Source of the DNA: Mogibacterium sp.
Lineage (GTDB): Bacteria > Bacillota > Clostridia > Peptostreptococcales > Anaerovoracaceae
NCBI GenBank assembly: GCA_016775335.1
Contig: JAEUGJ010000007.1
Location: 26,914-42,834, forward strand
Length of the DNA: 15,921 bases
Direction: 5' to 3'
In this document: positions 7,048 to 14,146 of the stretch, piece after piece
Layout: each line of letters starts with the position of its first letter
Numbering within the stretch: position 1 is the stretch's first letter
Notes under the pieces: generated by a model
Database searches by the model: none
Told to the model about the DNA's origin: nothing
Seen by the model: only the letters and a program-made list of their open reading frames with translations
Made by a program: the position numbers and the translations under genes

Positions 7048-8559
7048 ATGGCAATTGTTCTTCAGGAACCATCCAGAACATTTAGTGAATATCTTCTGAT
7101 TCCGGGCTACTCCAGCGCGGATGCAAGACCGGAAAACGTGTCGCTTAAGACTCCGATTACCAAGTATAAGAAGGGTGAGGAGCCGGCGATTACCATGAAT
7201 ATTCCACTGGTATCTGCAGTAATGCAGGCGGTATCTGACGACCATATGGCCGTAGCTCTGGCAAAGGAAGGCGGCGTTGCGTTTATCTACGGATCCCAGT
7301 CCATCGAAAGCCAGGCAAACATGGTACGCAAGGTGAAGAGCTACAAGGCGGGCTTTGTAACCAGCGACTGCAACCTGAAGCCGGATCAGACTCTGAAGGA
7401 TGTTCTGTACCTGAAGGAAAGAACCGGTCATTCCACCATCGCGATTACCGAGGACGGAACGGCCAACGGCAAGCTGATGGGCATCGTAACCAGCAAGGAC
7501 TACAGAGTCAGCCGTCTGGATGCGGACACAAAGATTTCCGAGTTCATGACACCGATGGACAAGCTGGTATACGGAAAAGAAGGCATCACCCTGTCCGAAG
7601 CAAACGACATCATCTGGGACAACAAGGTGAACCAGCTGCCGATCGTAGACGATAAGATGCACCTCAAGAGCCTGGTATTCCGTAAGGATTACGATTCTCA
7701 CAAATCCAACCCGAACGAGCTGCTGGATGCCAACAAGAGTTACGTAGTGGGTGCCGGAATCAACACCAGAGACTTTAAGGAAAGAGTTCCTGCACTGGTA
7801 GAGGCCGGCGTAGACGTGATGACCATCGACTCTTCCGAGGGTTACTCCGAATGGCAGGCAATCACGCTCAAGTGGATTCGCGACAATTACGGAGACACCG
7901 TTAAGGTGGGTGCCGGAAACGTTGTCGATAAAGAAGGTTTTGACTTCCTGGTAGAGCACGGTGCGGATTTCGTAAAGATCGGTATCGGCGGCGGTTCCAT
8001 CTGCATCACCAGAGAGCAGAAGGGTATCGGCCGCGGTCAGGCTTCTGCCGTTCTGGAAGTTGCAAAAGCAAGAGACGAGTACTATGAGAAGACCGGCATC
8101 TACGTTCCGATCTGCTCCGACGGCGGTATCGTTCACGATTACCACATGACTCTGGCGCTGGCAATGGGCGCAGACTTCATCATGCTGGGAAGATATTTTG
8201 CTCGTTTCGACGAGTCCCCATCTGCAAGAATCATGGTAAACGGAAACTACATGAAGGAGTACTGGGGCGAAGGTTCCGCAAGAGCCAGAAACTGGCAGAG
8301 ATACGACCTGGGCGGTGACGCAAAGCTGAAGTTCGAGGAAGGCGTAGACTCCTACGTTCCTTATGCCGGCTCCCTGCATGACAACGTAAAGCTGTCCCTG
8401 GACAAGGTGAAATCCACCATGTGCAACTGCGGCGTGCTGAGCATTAAGCAGCTGCAGGCGGAAGCAAAGCTCACTCTGGTATCCGCAACCAGTATCGTTG
8501 AGGGCGGCGCTCACGACGTTGTCCTGAAGGACAACAGCGTTGCTACCGTAAGACGATAG
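7048..8559 (+). CDS. guaB: IMP dehydrogenase, divergent form
   Basis: NAD-dependent oxidation of IMP to XMP, the committed step of guanine nucleotide synthesis, in the cytoplasm. It has 503 residues against about 485-490 in most bacteria. A catalytic barrel is interrupted by two CBS modules (about 95-215, including GIVTSKDYR and MTPMDKLV). The catalytic loop is GGGSICITREQKGIGRGQ with Cys319. The SDGG phosphate-binding aspartate (358) and the flap Arg418-Tyr419 dyad are present. The loop after the cysteine (ITREQKGIGRGQ instead of the usual TTRxVAGVGVPQ) and SSEGYSEWQ in the NAD region differ from textbook bacterial enzymes. A longer-IMPDH subgroup is likely. GAGGTG lies four bases before the ATG. 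The codon use (AGA for arginine, for example) suggests high expression. It precedes guaA in pathway order. Confidence 0.93.
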   Translation: MAIVLQEPSRTFSEYLLIPGYSSADARPENVSLKTPITKYKKGEEPAITMNIPLVSAVMQAVSDDHMAVALAKEGGVAFIYGSQSIESQANMVRKVKSYKAGFVTSDCNLKPDQTLKDVLYLKERTGHSTIAITEDGTANGKLMGIVTSKDYRVSRLDADTKISEFMTPMDKLVYGKEGITLSEANDIIWDNKVNQLPIVDDKMHLKSLVFRKDYDSHKSNPNELLDANKSYVVGAGINTRDFKERVPALVEAGVDVMTIDSSEGYSEWQAITLKWIRDNYGDTVKVGAGNVVDKEGFDFLVEHGADFVKIGIGGGSICITREQKGIGRGQASAVLEVAKARDEYYEKTGIYVPICSDGGIVHDYHMTLALAMGADFIMLGRYFARFDESPSARIMVNGNYMKEYWGEGSARARNWQRYDLGGDAKLKFEEGVDSYVPYAGSLHDNVKLSLDKVKSTMCNCGVLSIKQLQAEAKLTLVSATSIVEGGAHDVVLKDNSVATVRR

Positions 8560-8587
8560 TTGAAGAACGAGACGCAGAATGTATAAT
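8560..8587 (+). promoter_or_regulatory. Promoter-like sequence between guaB and guaA
   Basis: TTGAAG (8560-8565) begins right after the guaB stop and is followed, after 16 bases, by a perfect TATAAT (8582-8587). Transcription would start at about 8594, inside the hairpin that follows, giving guaA its own promoter and a mRNA that begins with a stem-loop. Confidence 0.5.
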
Positions 8588-8591
8588 AACG

Positions 8592-8623
8592 GTGCATCAG
8601 CGTGTTGGCGCTGATGCACTTTT
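8592..8623 (+). terminator. Perfect 11-bp hairpin with a short T-tail (guaB terminator or guaA 5' stem-loop)
   Basis: GTGCATCAGCG (8592-8602) pairs perfectly with CGCTGATGCAC (8609-8619) around the loop TGTTGG, followed by four Ts. It can end guaB transcription partly, or protect the 5' end of a guaA transcript started at the overlapping promoter. Confidence 0.65.
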
Positions 8624-8671
8624 AAGATTAATCGCAAAAGAACAGTAAAAAGAATGGGAAGAGGTATCAAA

Positions 8672-10216
8672 ATGGCACAGAACAAAATTTTGATTCTGGA
8701 CTTCGGCGGTCAGTACAACCAGCTGATTGCTCGGCGTGTTCGGGAATGCAATGTGTATTCGGAAGTCCGCGGCTTTGAGAGCACCACTCTGGAAGACATC
8801 AAAGCCTTCGATCCAAAGGGTATTATTTTTACCGGCGGACCACAGAGCGCATACGGCGAAGGTGCACCGAGCATCGATGCCGGCGTGTTCGAGCTGGGCG
8901 TTCCGATTATGGGAATCTGCTACGGTGCGCAGCTGATGGCATACATGCTGGGTGGCAAAATCGACTCCGCTCCGACCAGTGAATACGGCCGTGCGGACGT
9001 GGTAATCGACGATAAGGACGGCATCCTGAAGAGTGCCGACGATGTGAATGTCTGCTGGATGAGCCATACGGACTACATCAGCCGGCCGCCGGAAGGTTTT
9101 GTGGTGACCGCGCACACGGATCACTGCCCGGTTGCGGGAATGGAAGACCGGGAGAGAGGCTTCTACGGTGTGCAGTTCCATCCGGAAGTAAACCACACCG
9201 CACACGGTGCAGAGTTCATCCGGGATTTCGTGCTGGACGTATGCAAATGCGATCAGGATTGGAAGATGAATTTCTTCGCAGAAAAACAGATTGAAGAGCT
9301 GCGGGAGAAGATCGGCGACGGAAAGGTGCTGCTGGCACTGTCCGGCGGCGTGGACTCCAGTGTCGTTGCAGGACTTCTGTCCAAGGCAATCGGCAAACAG
9401 CTGACCTGCGTTTTCGTGGATCACGGCCTGCTCCGTAAGAACGAGGCGGAAGAGGTTGCTGCCGTGTTCGGACCGGAAGGACCGTTCGATCTTAATTTCA
9501 TCTGCGTGGATGCGAAACAGCGTTACTACGATAAACTGGCCGGCGTAACCGAACCGGAGCAGAAGAGAAAGATTATCGGTGAGGAATTCATCCGCGTATT
9601 CGAAGAGGAAGCGAAGAAAATCGGCAAGGTGGATTTCCTGGCGCAAGGAACCATCTATCCGGATGTCATCGAATCCGGCCTGGGCAAATCCGCTGTCATC
9701 AAGTCTCACCACAACGTGGGCGGACTGCCGGATTACGTGGATTTTAAGGAAATCGTGGAGCCGCTGCGCAGCCTGTTCAAGGATGAGGTTCGCCAGCTGG
9801 GCAGAGAAATCGGACTGCCGGATTATATCGTAGACCGTCAGCCGTTCCCGGGTCCGGGTCTGGGAATTCGAATCATCGGTGAGGTTAACGCGGAGAAGGT
9901 GAAGATCGTTCAGGATGCGGATGCCATCTACAGAGAAGAAATCGCCAATGCGGGACTGACCGGAAGCATCAGCCAGTACTATGCGGCGCTGACCAATATG
10001 CGTTCCGTCGGCGTTATGGGCGACTTCCGGACTTATGATTACGCCGTGGCACTTCGTGCGGTTCAGACGTCCGACTTCATGACCGCAACCGCTGTGGAGA
10101 TTCCGTGGAATGTTCTGCAGAAGGTGATGACCCGAATCGTAAACGAGGTGGATCACGTGAACCGGGTATTCTATGATCTGACCAGCAAACCACCGGGGAC
10201 TATTGAGTTTGAATAA
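8672..10216 (+). CDS. guaA: GMP synthase (glutamine-hydrolysing)
   Basis: Converts XMP to GMP using glutamine and ATP. It has 514 residues, close to B. subtilis GuaA (513). The N-terminal class I glutaminase has the triad Cys83 (MGICYGAQ), His170 and Glu172 (QFHPEV). The ATP-pyrophosphatase P-loop is SGGVDSS at 224-230. The C-terminal dimerisation domain has DRQPFPGPGLGIRIIGE and ends in PPGTIEFE. The frame is open six codons further upstream, but MAQNKILILDFGGQYN is the classical start and GGGAAGAGG (8656-8664) lies seven bases before it. The 3' end is a known integration site for genomic islands. The sequence changes character right after the stop, yet the C-terminus is intact, so the element has restored the gene end. 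Confidence 0.97.
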   Translation: MAQNKILILDFGGQYNQLIARRVRECNVYSEVRGFESTTLEDIKAFDPKGIIFTGGPQSAYGEGAPSIDAGVFELGVPIMGICYGAQLMAYMLGGKIDSAPTSEYGRADVVIDDKDGILKSADDVNVCWMSHTDYISRPPEGFVVTAHTDHCPVAGMEDRERGFYGVQFHPEVNHTAHGAEFIRDFVLDVCKCDQDWKMNFFAEKQIEELREKIGDGKVLLALSGGVDSSVVAGLLSKAIGKQLTCVFVDHGLLRKNEAEEVAAVFGPEGPFDLNFICVDAKQRYYDKLAGVTEPEQKRKIIGEEFIRVFEEEAKKIGKVDFLAQGTIYPDVIESGLGKSAVIKSHHNVGGLPDYVDFKEIVEPLRSLFKDEVRQLGREIGLPDYIVDRQPFPGPGLGIRIIGEVNAEKVKIVQDADAIYREEIANAGLTGSISQYYAALTNMRSVGVMGDFRTYDYAVALRAVQTSDFMTATAVEIPWNVLQKVMTRIVNEVDHVNRVFYDLTSKPPGTIEFE

Positions 10217-10222
10217 ATTGAG
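10198..10222. other. Predicted left attachment junction at the guaA 3' end
   Basis: The last codons and stop of guaA (around 10202-10216) are the likely site where the element joined the chromosome. ATTGAG occurs at 10202 and again at 10217, flanking the stop region. Composition and codon use change from here on, and an integrase lies about 1.3 kb further in. The matching right junction is not in the window, so the core sequence cannot be defined. Confidence 0.5.
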
Positions 10223-10262
10223 AATCCGAAAAAGCCTAGTGTTTATGCGGGTTTGCGGCATT

Positions 10263-10359
10263 TCAAGAGGCCTTTTGATAACAAATTGATAACAGTCATA
10301 TAAATGCGATTATTCTCACTATCAAGTGGTTTGCAGGTAGCGGAATGATTTTCAAGCGG
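10263..10359 (+). repeat. Direct repeats next to the junction, candidate integrase or excisionase arm sites
   Basis: TCAAGNGG occurs three times in the same orientation (10263-10270, 10322-10329, 10352-10359), with extra matches on both sides (a T before, a T-rich stretch after). Between them TTGATAACA occurs twice with an 11-bp period (10275-10283 and 10286-10294), one helical turn apart. An inverted copy, CCACTTGA, lies at 11106-11113. Phased short repeats beside an attachment site are typical arm-type sites of tyrosine integrases. Confidence 0.45.
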
Positions 10360-10374
10360 CTTGTATGACTGGTG

Positions 10375-10393
10375 TTCAGAGCCATACTCTGAA
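10375..10393. repeat. Perfect 7-bp inverted repeat
   Basis: TTCAGAG (10375-10381) and CTCTGAA (10387-10393) flank CCATA. It lies 19 bp before the terminator hairpin. There is no T-run, so it is more likely a protein-binding site or part of the attachment complex. Confidence 0.3.
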
Positions 10394-10411
10394 TAAATCC
10401 ATATTATTTAT

Positions 10412-10458
10412 AACGCCCTTAGCTGTGGGTAGTAACTCATAGCTAAGGGCGTTTTGTT
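10412..10458. terminator. Bidirectional-type terminator between guaA and the element regulator
   Basis: A perfect 13-bp stem (AACGCCCTTAGCT, 10412-10424, with 10441-10453) closes a 16-base loop. The plus-strand tail is TTTTGTTGTCTTT. The minus-strand tail is AT-rich (TTATAAATAATA). It lies 15 bases beyond the regulator stop and probably separates the host gene from the element in both directions. Confidence 0.75.
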
Positions 10459-10468
10459 GTCTTTATCT

Positions 10469-11002
10469 TTATTTGTCGGATTGGAGGTGGTCTTTGAAAG
10501 CGTCAACAAGAGCGTCGCTAAGTTCCTGCGAGGGAACTTTCGCCCAAAGTTGCGTGGTGTCATATTTCGGGTAGTAATAACGCCATCGGTCATATTCTTC
10601 TCTGCTGATTTCCTCGGAAGATAACTTGTCCGCCTGTTCTTTCCAAGCACAGAGCATTTTCAGTAGCTCGGCGGCGTCCTTGCCTTTGTCCTTGTTGACT
10701 TTTAAGCAGACCTCTCCGTCTGCTTCGCTGACGGTCAGACCGTAAATATCTTCAAGGGTAAATAAGGTGTGCATAAGTCCGATGTAGCTGTCAATGTCGG
10801 GAACAGAGAGAGCCTGTGGGGAAACATCAAGCACCTGCGCCAATGCCGCCGTTAAGTCTGCTTTCGGTGTGCGTGTGCCTGTTTCGTACTGAGCCAAACG
10901 CACATCAGCGGACTTTTCGGGAAAACCGACAGCCGTACCGAGATATTTCTGCGTCATACCACGCAGAAGCCTAAAAAAATGTATTCTTTCGCCAATAGCC
11001 AT
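10469..11002 (-). CDS. XRE-family transcriptional regulator of the mobile element
   Basis: A DNA-binding regulator of 177 residues. Residues 1-65 form a Cro/CI-type helix-turn-helix (RGMTQKYLGTAVGF, then RLAQYETGTRTPKADLTAALAQVLDVS). The C-terminal 110 residues are charged and helical, with no recognised enzyme signature. They include a DYxxY-like segment (EEYDRWRYYYPKYD) seen in small regulators of clostridial elements. AAGGAG lies nine bases before the ATG. It is transcribed away from the excisionase and integrase genes from its own near-consensus promoter, the usual layout of an element repressor. The operator-like repeats at 11117-11163 are its likely targets. Family is certain; the repressor role is inferred. 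Confidence 0.85.
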   Translation of the reverse strand: MAIGERIHFFRLLRGMTQKYLGTAVGFPEKSADVRLAQYETGTRTPKADLTAALAQVLDVSPQALSVPDIDSYIGLMHTLFTLEDIYGLTVSEADGEVCLKVNKDKGKDAAELLKMLCAWKEQADKLSSEEISREEYDRWRYYYPKYDTTQLWAKVPSQELSDALVDAFKDHLQSDK

Positions 11003-11036
11003 AGTGTTTCACTCCTTGCCTTATGTATCTGCAAGT

Positions 11037-11066
11037 AGTATAGCATATAAGTTTAGGAATTGTCAA
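11037..11066 (-). promoter_or_regulatory. Promoter of the XRE regulator
   Basis: On the minus strand, a perfect TTGACA (11061-11066) and TATACT (11037-11042) are separated by 18 bases. The spacer contains ATATGCT, which is also found in the operator-like repeat near 11121, so the regulator may control itself. Confidence 0.7.
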
Positions 11067-11109
11067 GAGAAAATGAAACAAAAAAGTTTAATATTTTCTT
11101 GAAAGCCAC

Positions 11110-11138
11110 TTGACAAAAGCAAATATGCTTAGTATAAT
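11110..11138 (+). promoter_or_regulatory. Consensus promoter for the excisionase-integrase operon
   Basis: Perfect TTGACA (11110-11115) and perfect TATAAT (11133-11138) boxes lie exactly 17 bases apart, an ideal vegetative promoter. Such strength in an element usually calls for tight repression; an operator-like repeat sits exactly in the spacer. The leader to the first gene is about 175 bases. Confidence 0.85.
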
Positions 11139-11163
11139 TAAAGGGAATTAAGCAAATGCGCTT
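11117..11163. promoter_or_regulatory. Two matching operator-like inverted repeats
   Basis: AAGCAAATATGCTT (11117-11130) lies in the promoter spacer, and AAGCAAATGCGCTT (11150-11163, extendable to TTAAGC...GCTTAA) lies just after the transcription start. They share AAGCAAAT and CTT, and their centres are 33 bp apart, about three helical turns. This arrangement fits cooperative binding of a dimeric repressor such as the divergent XRE protein. Confidence 0.6.
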
Positions 11164-11321
11164 AATAAATGCAACTGAATGACCGTCTGAATGGGATATG
11201 TCTTTGCAAGGACTTTCCGAAAAGGAAACGAGCGAAGCAACGCCGCTGAAATGGGGCAGGCACAGAAAAACGACATTCGGGTAAAACGGCAACTTGAAAA
11301 TTTAATGAAAGGACTGATGAT
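11139..11321 (+). other. Leader of the excisionase operon with short overlapping reading frames
   Basis: This is about 175 bases of untranslated leader. It has a 28-codon frame at 11198-11284 and an out-of-frame 58-codon frame at 11191-11367 that runs into the excisionase gene. Neither has a convincing ribosome site. TTTCC-GAAAA-GGAAA can fold near 11214-11230. It could hold a leader peptide or attenuation signal, but this is speculative. Confidence 0.25.
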
Positions 11322-11510
11322 ATGGAAAACAAATTCATTCGTGCCGATGATGTGGCACAGGAACTAAGCGTATCAAAGCCCTATGCCTATAAGCTCATCA
11401 GAAAGCTGAACGAGGAACTGAAAGCACAGGGATTTATTACGATTGCAGGGCGTGTAAACCGCCAGTATTTTTATGAAAGGCTCTACGGAGCAGGAAAGGA
11501 GAGTAAATAA
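11322..11510 (+). CDS. Excisionase-like small HTH protein
   Basis: A 62-residue basic DNA-binding protein with a single winged-helix/MerR-like helix-turn-helix (FIRADDVAQELSVSKPYAYK, then a C-terminal YFYERLYG strand). Proteins of this size placed directly before a tyrosine integrase act as excisionases or as directionality and expression factors. AAAGGA lies eight bases before the ATG. The stop overlaps the integrase start by one base (TAATG), indicating translational coupling. It is the first gene behind the strong promoter. The DNA-binding fold is clear; the excisionase role is inferred from position. Confidence 0.75.
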   Translation: MENKFIRADDVAQELSVSKPYAYKLIRKLNEELKAQGFITIAGRVNRQYFYERLYGAGKESK

Positions 11511-12589
11511 TGCCAGTATTCAAAAATGAGGACAACGGCACTTGGTATGTAATGGCGAGATATGTGAACTGGAAAGGCGAACGCAAGCAGAAATGCAAGC
11601 GGGGTTTCGCCACAAAGAAAGAAGCGCAGGAATGGGAGCGAATGTTTCAGTTACAAAACTCGTCTGACCTTGATATGAGTTTTGAAGCCTTTACGGAACT
11701 GTATATTAACGATGTGAAAAACCGTCTGAAGGAAAATACTTGGCTGACAAAGGAGCATATCATTCGCACGAAGATACTGCCCTACTTTGGCAAACTGAAA
11801 ATCAGCGAGATTTCCACAAAAGAGATTATCACTTGGCAGAATGAAATGCTTGCTTACCGTGACGAGAAGAAAAAACCGTATTCACAAACCTATCTGAAAA
11901 CGCTGCACAATCAGTTGTCAGCCATATTCAATCACGCTGTACGCTATTATGAATTGCGGTCAAATCCTGCGGCAAAGGTGGGAAATATGGGAAGCGAGGA
12001 ACACAAGGAAATGCTGTTCTGGACGAGAGAAGAATATAAGAAATTTGCCGATGAGATGATGGATAAGCCAGTTTCCTTTTACGCCTTTGAAATGCTGTAT
12101 TGGTGCGGTATCCGTGAAGGCGAATTATTAGCCTTGACCGCCTCCGATTTTGATTTTGACAAGGGAACGGTAACGATTAGTAAATCCTATCAGCGTTTAC
12201 ACGGAGAAGATGTGATTACTACACCGAAAACAAAAAAGAGCAACCGAATAATCAAAATGCCGCAGTTTCTCTGTGAGGAAATACAGGAATATATCGGTAT
12301 GCTTTACGGTCTGAAAAAGAAAGACCGCATTTTCACGGTAACAAAAAGCTATCTTCATCACGAGATGGACAGAGGGGCGAAAGCCGCAGGCGTGAAGCGT
12401 ATCCGCATTCACGACTTGAGACACAGCCATATCAGTTTACTGATTGATATGGGATTTTCGGCGGTGGCGATTGCAGACCGTGTAGGACATGAAAGTATTG
12501 AAATCACTTATCAGTACGCCCACCTGTTCCCGTCCAAACAGACGGAAATGGCAGAGCGATTAGACGATTTAGGGAAAGGAGATTTTTAA
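11510..12589 (+). CDS. Tyrosine-type site-specific integrase
   Basis: Catalyses integration and excision of the element, probably at the guaA 3' end. It has 359 residues. An N-terminal arm-binding domain of AP2-like type (about 1-45: GTWYVMARYVNWKGERKQ) is followed by a SAM-like core-binding domain (about 55-155) and the catalytic domain. Catalytic residues are Arg202 (CGIREGELL), a lysine in TPKTKKS (240-243), His301 and Arg304 (HDLRHSH), His327 (VGHES) and the nucleophile Tyr336 (TYQYAH). All are present, so the enzyme looks active. AGGAAAGGAG lies before the ATG, which overlaps the stop of the preceding gene. It resembles Tn916-type integrases in domain order. mobC follows after one base. 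Confidence 0.95.
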   Translation: MPVFKNEDNGTWYVMARYVNWKGERKQKCKRGFATKKEAQEWERMFQLQNSSDLDMSFEAFTELYINDVKNRLKENTWLTKEHIIRTKILPYFGKLKISEISTKEIITWQNEMLAYRDEKKKPYSQTYLKTLHNQLSAIFNHAVRYYELRSNPAAKVGNMGSEEHKEMLFWTREEYKKFADEMMDKPVSFYAFEMLYWCGIREGELLALTASDFDFDKGTVTISKSYQRLHGEDVITTPKTKKSNRIIKMPQFLCEEIQEYIGMLYGLKKKDRIFTVTKSYLHHEMDRGAKAAGVKRIRIHDLRHSHISLLIDMGFSAVAIADRVGHESIEITYQYAHLFPSKQTEMAERLDDLGKGDF

Positions 12590-12590
12590 T

Positions 12591-12926
12591 ATGTCAGCGA
12601 AAAACAGGGACAACAAAAACCGTTGGAGAAATATCACGGTAGGGTTTCGGGTATCGCCCGAAGAAAGCGAGCAGATAGACAGGGCAGTACGACTTTCGGG
12701 GCTTACCAAGCAGGACTATATCACAAGACGGCTCTTATGCCAAGATGTGGTTGTGCAGGGCAATCCGAGAGTGTATAAGGCACTCCGTAATGAGCTTGCT
12801 GCCGTCCTTGCGGAATTACAGAGGATTGAAGCAGGAAACGGTATTGATGATGAATTGCTTGACACAATCGAATTGATTGCCGTTATTCTCGGCGGGCTGA
12901 AAGGAGAAGATGGGAATGGAGAATAA
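12591..12926 (+). CDS. MobC-like ribbon-helix-helix mobilisation protein
   Basis: A 111-residue protein. Residues 10-50 (RWRNITVGFRVSPEESEQID, then RLSGLTKQDYITRRLL) match the ribbon-helix-helix and helix layout of relaxosome accessory proteins (MobC/plasmid mobilisation type). Such proteins bind oriT and help the relaxase open the DNA. The C-terminal half is acidic and helical. AAAGGAG lies nine bases ahead, and the ATG is one base after the integrase stop, so the two are probably co-translated. It is separated from the relaxase gene by the helicase gene. It could alternatively regulate the operon. Moderate to good confidence in the fold, less in the role. Confidence 0.72.
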   Translation: MSAKNRDNKNRWRNITVGFRVSPEESEQIDRAVRLSGLTKQDYITRRLLCQDVVVQGNPRVYKALRNELAAVLAELQRIEAGNGIDDELLDTIELIAVILGGLKGEDGNGE

Positions 12927-14004
12927 AAAAGAAATGACTGCCCTTGATGTATCTGCGGCAACAGATACGGAGCAGCCAATTTCAAAATGTACTGACAATA
13001 GTATATCCGAAAAAGCAGGAAAAATCAACGACCTTGAAACAATTTCTATGACAGAGCTTTACGACACCGTATATCCAAGCAAGCCGCCGCTGATTGACGG
13101 CTTGCTCTATACTGGCACTTATCTCTTTGTCGGTGCGCCGAAGCTCGGCAAAAGTTACCTGATGGCGCAGCTTGCCTATCATATCAGCACAGGCACACCG
13201 CTATGGGATTATACCGTCCGAAAAGGAACGGTGCTGTATCTTGCTCTTGAAGATGATTACCGACGCTTGCAGGAACGGCTATACCGAATGTTCGGAACAG
13301 ACAGCACAGACAATCTTTTCTTCTCTGTTTCAGCCGACAGTCTCGGTAATGGATTGGACGCTCAGTTACAGCGGTTTATGCAGGAACACACCGATACAAG
13401 CCTGATTATCATTGACACGCTCCAAAAGGTCAGAGAAGTCGGCGGGGATAATTACAGCTACGCAAACGATTATGAAATCATCACACGGCTGAAACAGTTT
13501 GCCGATAAGTACGGCATTTGTATTCTGCTTGTTCATCACACGAGGAAGCAAACAGCGGATGATAAATTTAATATGATTTCGGGAACGACAGGCTTGCTCG
13601 GTGCGGCGGATGGGGCGTTTCTTCTGCAAAAAGAGAAACGCACAAGCAACGCCGCCACGCTTGAAGTATCGGGCAGAGATCAGCAAGACCAAAAGCTGTA
13701 CCTCAATCGCAATACCGAAACTTTGCTGTGGGAGCTGGAACGGACAGAAACGGAGCTTTGGAAAGAACCGCCCGAACCTTTGCTTGAAAAGATAGCGCAA
13801 TTGCTTTCTTCGGGCAGTAATGAATGGACGGGGACGCCTACGGAGCTTTGCTCTATTCTTCAGCTTGATATTCAGCCTAACGCTCTCACACGAAAGCTGA
13901 ATATCAATGCGGGGCGTTTGCTAAATGAGTATAAGATTTTCTATGAGAACAGCCGCAGTCGAAGTGAGCGAAAAGTAAAGCTATCCCGATTGGAGCAGGC
14001 GTGA
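12916..14004 (+). CDS. RepA-like RecA-fold helicase/ATPase of the element
   Basis: A 362-residue ATPase of the AAA_25/RSF1010-RepA hexameric helicase type. Walker A is GAPKLGKS (73-80). ALED at 110-113 contains the catalytic acid, Walker B is IIID (164-167) and VHHTRK (206-211) is the sensor segment typical of this family. The C-terminal 90 residues look like a winged helix (WTGTPTELCSILQLD). The protein probably unwinds DNA for replication or transfer of the excised circle. The frame begins at 12910, but that ATG is only three bases from AGGAG. The second ATG, at 12916 with a nine-base gap, is preferred. It overlaps the preceding gene by 11 bases. The stop codon lies within the first TGACGA repeat of the following repeat block, suggesting it may act there. 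Confidence 0.82.
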   Translation: MENKKEMTALDVSAATDTEQPISKCTDNSISEKAGKINDLETISMTELYDTVYPSKPPLIDGLLYTGTYLFVGAPKLGKSYLMAQLAYHISTGTPLWDYTVRKGTVLYLALEDDYRRLQERLYRMFGTDSTDNLFFSVSADSLGNGLDAQLQRFMQEHTDTSLIIIDTLQKVREVGGDNYSYANDYEIITRLKQFADKYGICILLVHHTRKQTADDKFNMISGTTGLLGAADGAFLLQKEKRTSNAATLEVSGRDQQDQKLYLNRNTETLLWELERTETELWKEPPEPLLEKIAQLLSSGSNEWTGTPTELCSILQLDIQPNALTRKLNINAGRLLNEYKIFYENSRSRSERKVKLSRLEQA

Positions 14005-14082
14005 CGATATGTGACGGTGTGACGATGATTTTAGGGGCGGGTGCGGTATCAAAAATACCGTCACCATCGTCACACACCGTCA
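14002..14082. repeat. Mirrored TGACGR repeat array, candidate origin or relaxosome site
   Basis: Three TGACGR copies (14002, 14012, 14020) face three inverted copies (14058, 14067, 14077), with 8-10 bp steps on both sides. Larger arms, 14010-14027 and 14065-14084, are complementary apart from a two-base insertion. The centre holds a further 6-bp hairpin (CGGTAT 14044-14049 with ATACCG 14055-14060). The whole could fold into one cruciform. It is placed between the helicase and relaxase genes. Confidence 0.65.
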
Positions 14083-14101
14083 CAAAAGTTTAGACGGGGT
14101 T

Positions 14102-14134
14102 GTAAGGGTGTCCTTTTCAAAGGACAGCCCTTAC
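14102..14134. repeat. Hairpin of about 13 bp with one bulged base
   Basis: GTAAGGG plus TGTCCTTT (14102-14116) pairs with AAAGGACA and CCCTTAC (14119-14134), leaving one bulged G. It is followed by a small CTCTC/GAGAG-type hairpin at 14135-14145. No T-run follows, so it is probably structural DNA or RNA of the transfer region. Confidence 0.5.
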
Positions 14135-14146
14135 CTCTCGGAGAGC

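Noticed and set aside
6970..8685. Minus-strand open frame of 571 codons opposite guaB
   Set aside because: guaB is unmistakable, and the antisense frame has no ribosome site or recognisable domain. The same applies to the 554-codon frame opposite guaA (8597-10261).
10263..10359. CRISPR-like array
   Set aside because: The repeats are only 8-9 bases, few and irregularly spaced, with no cas genes nearby.
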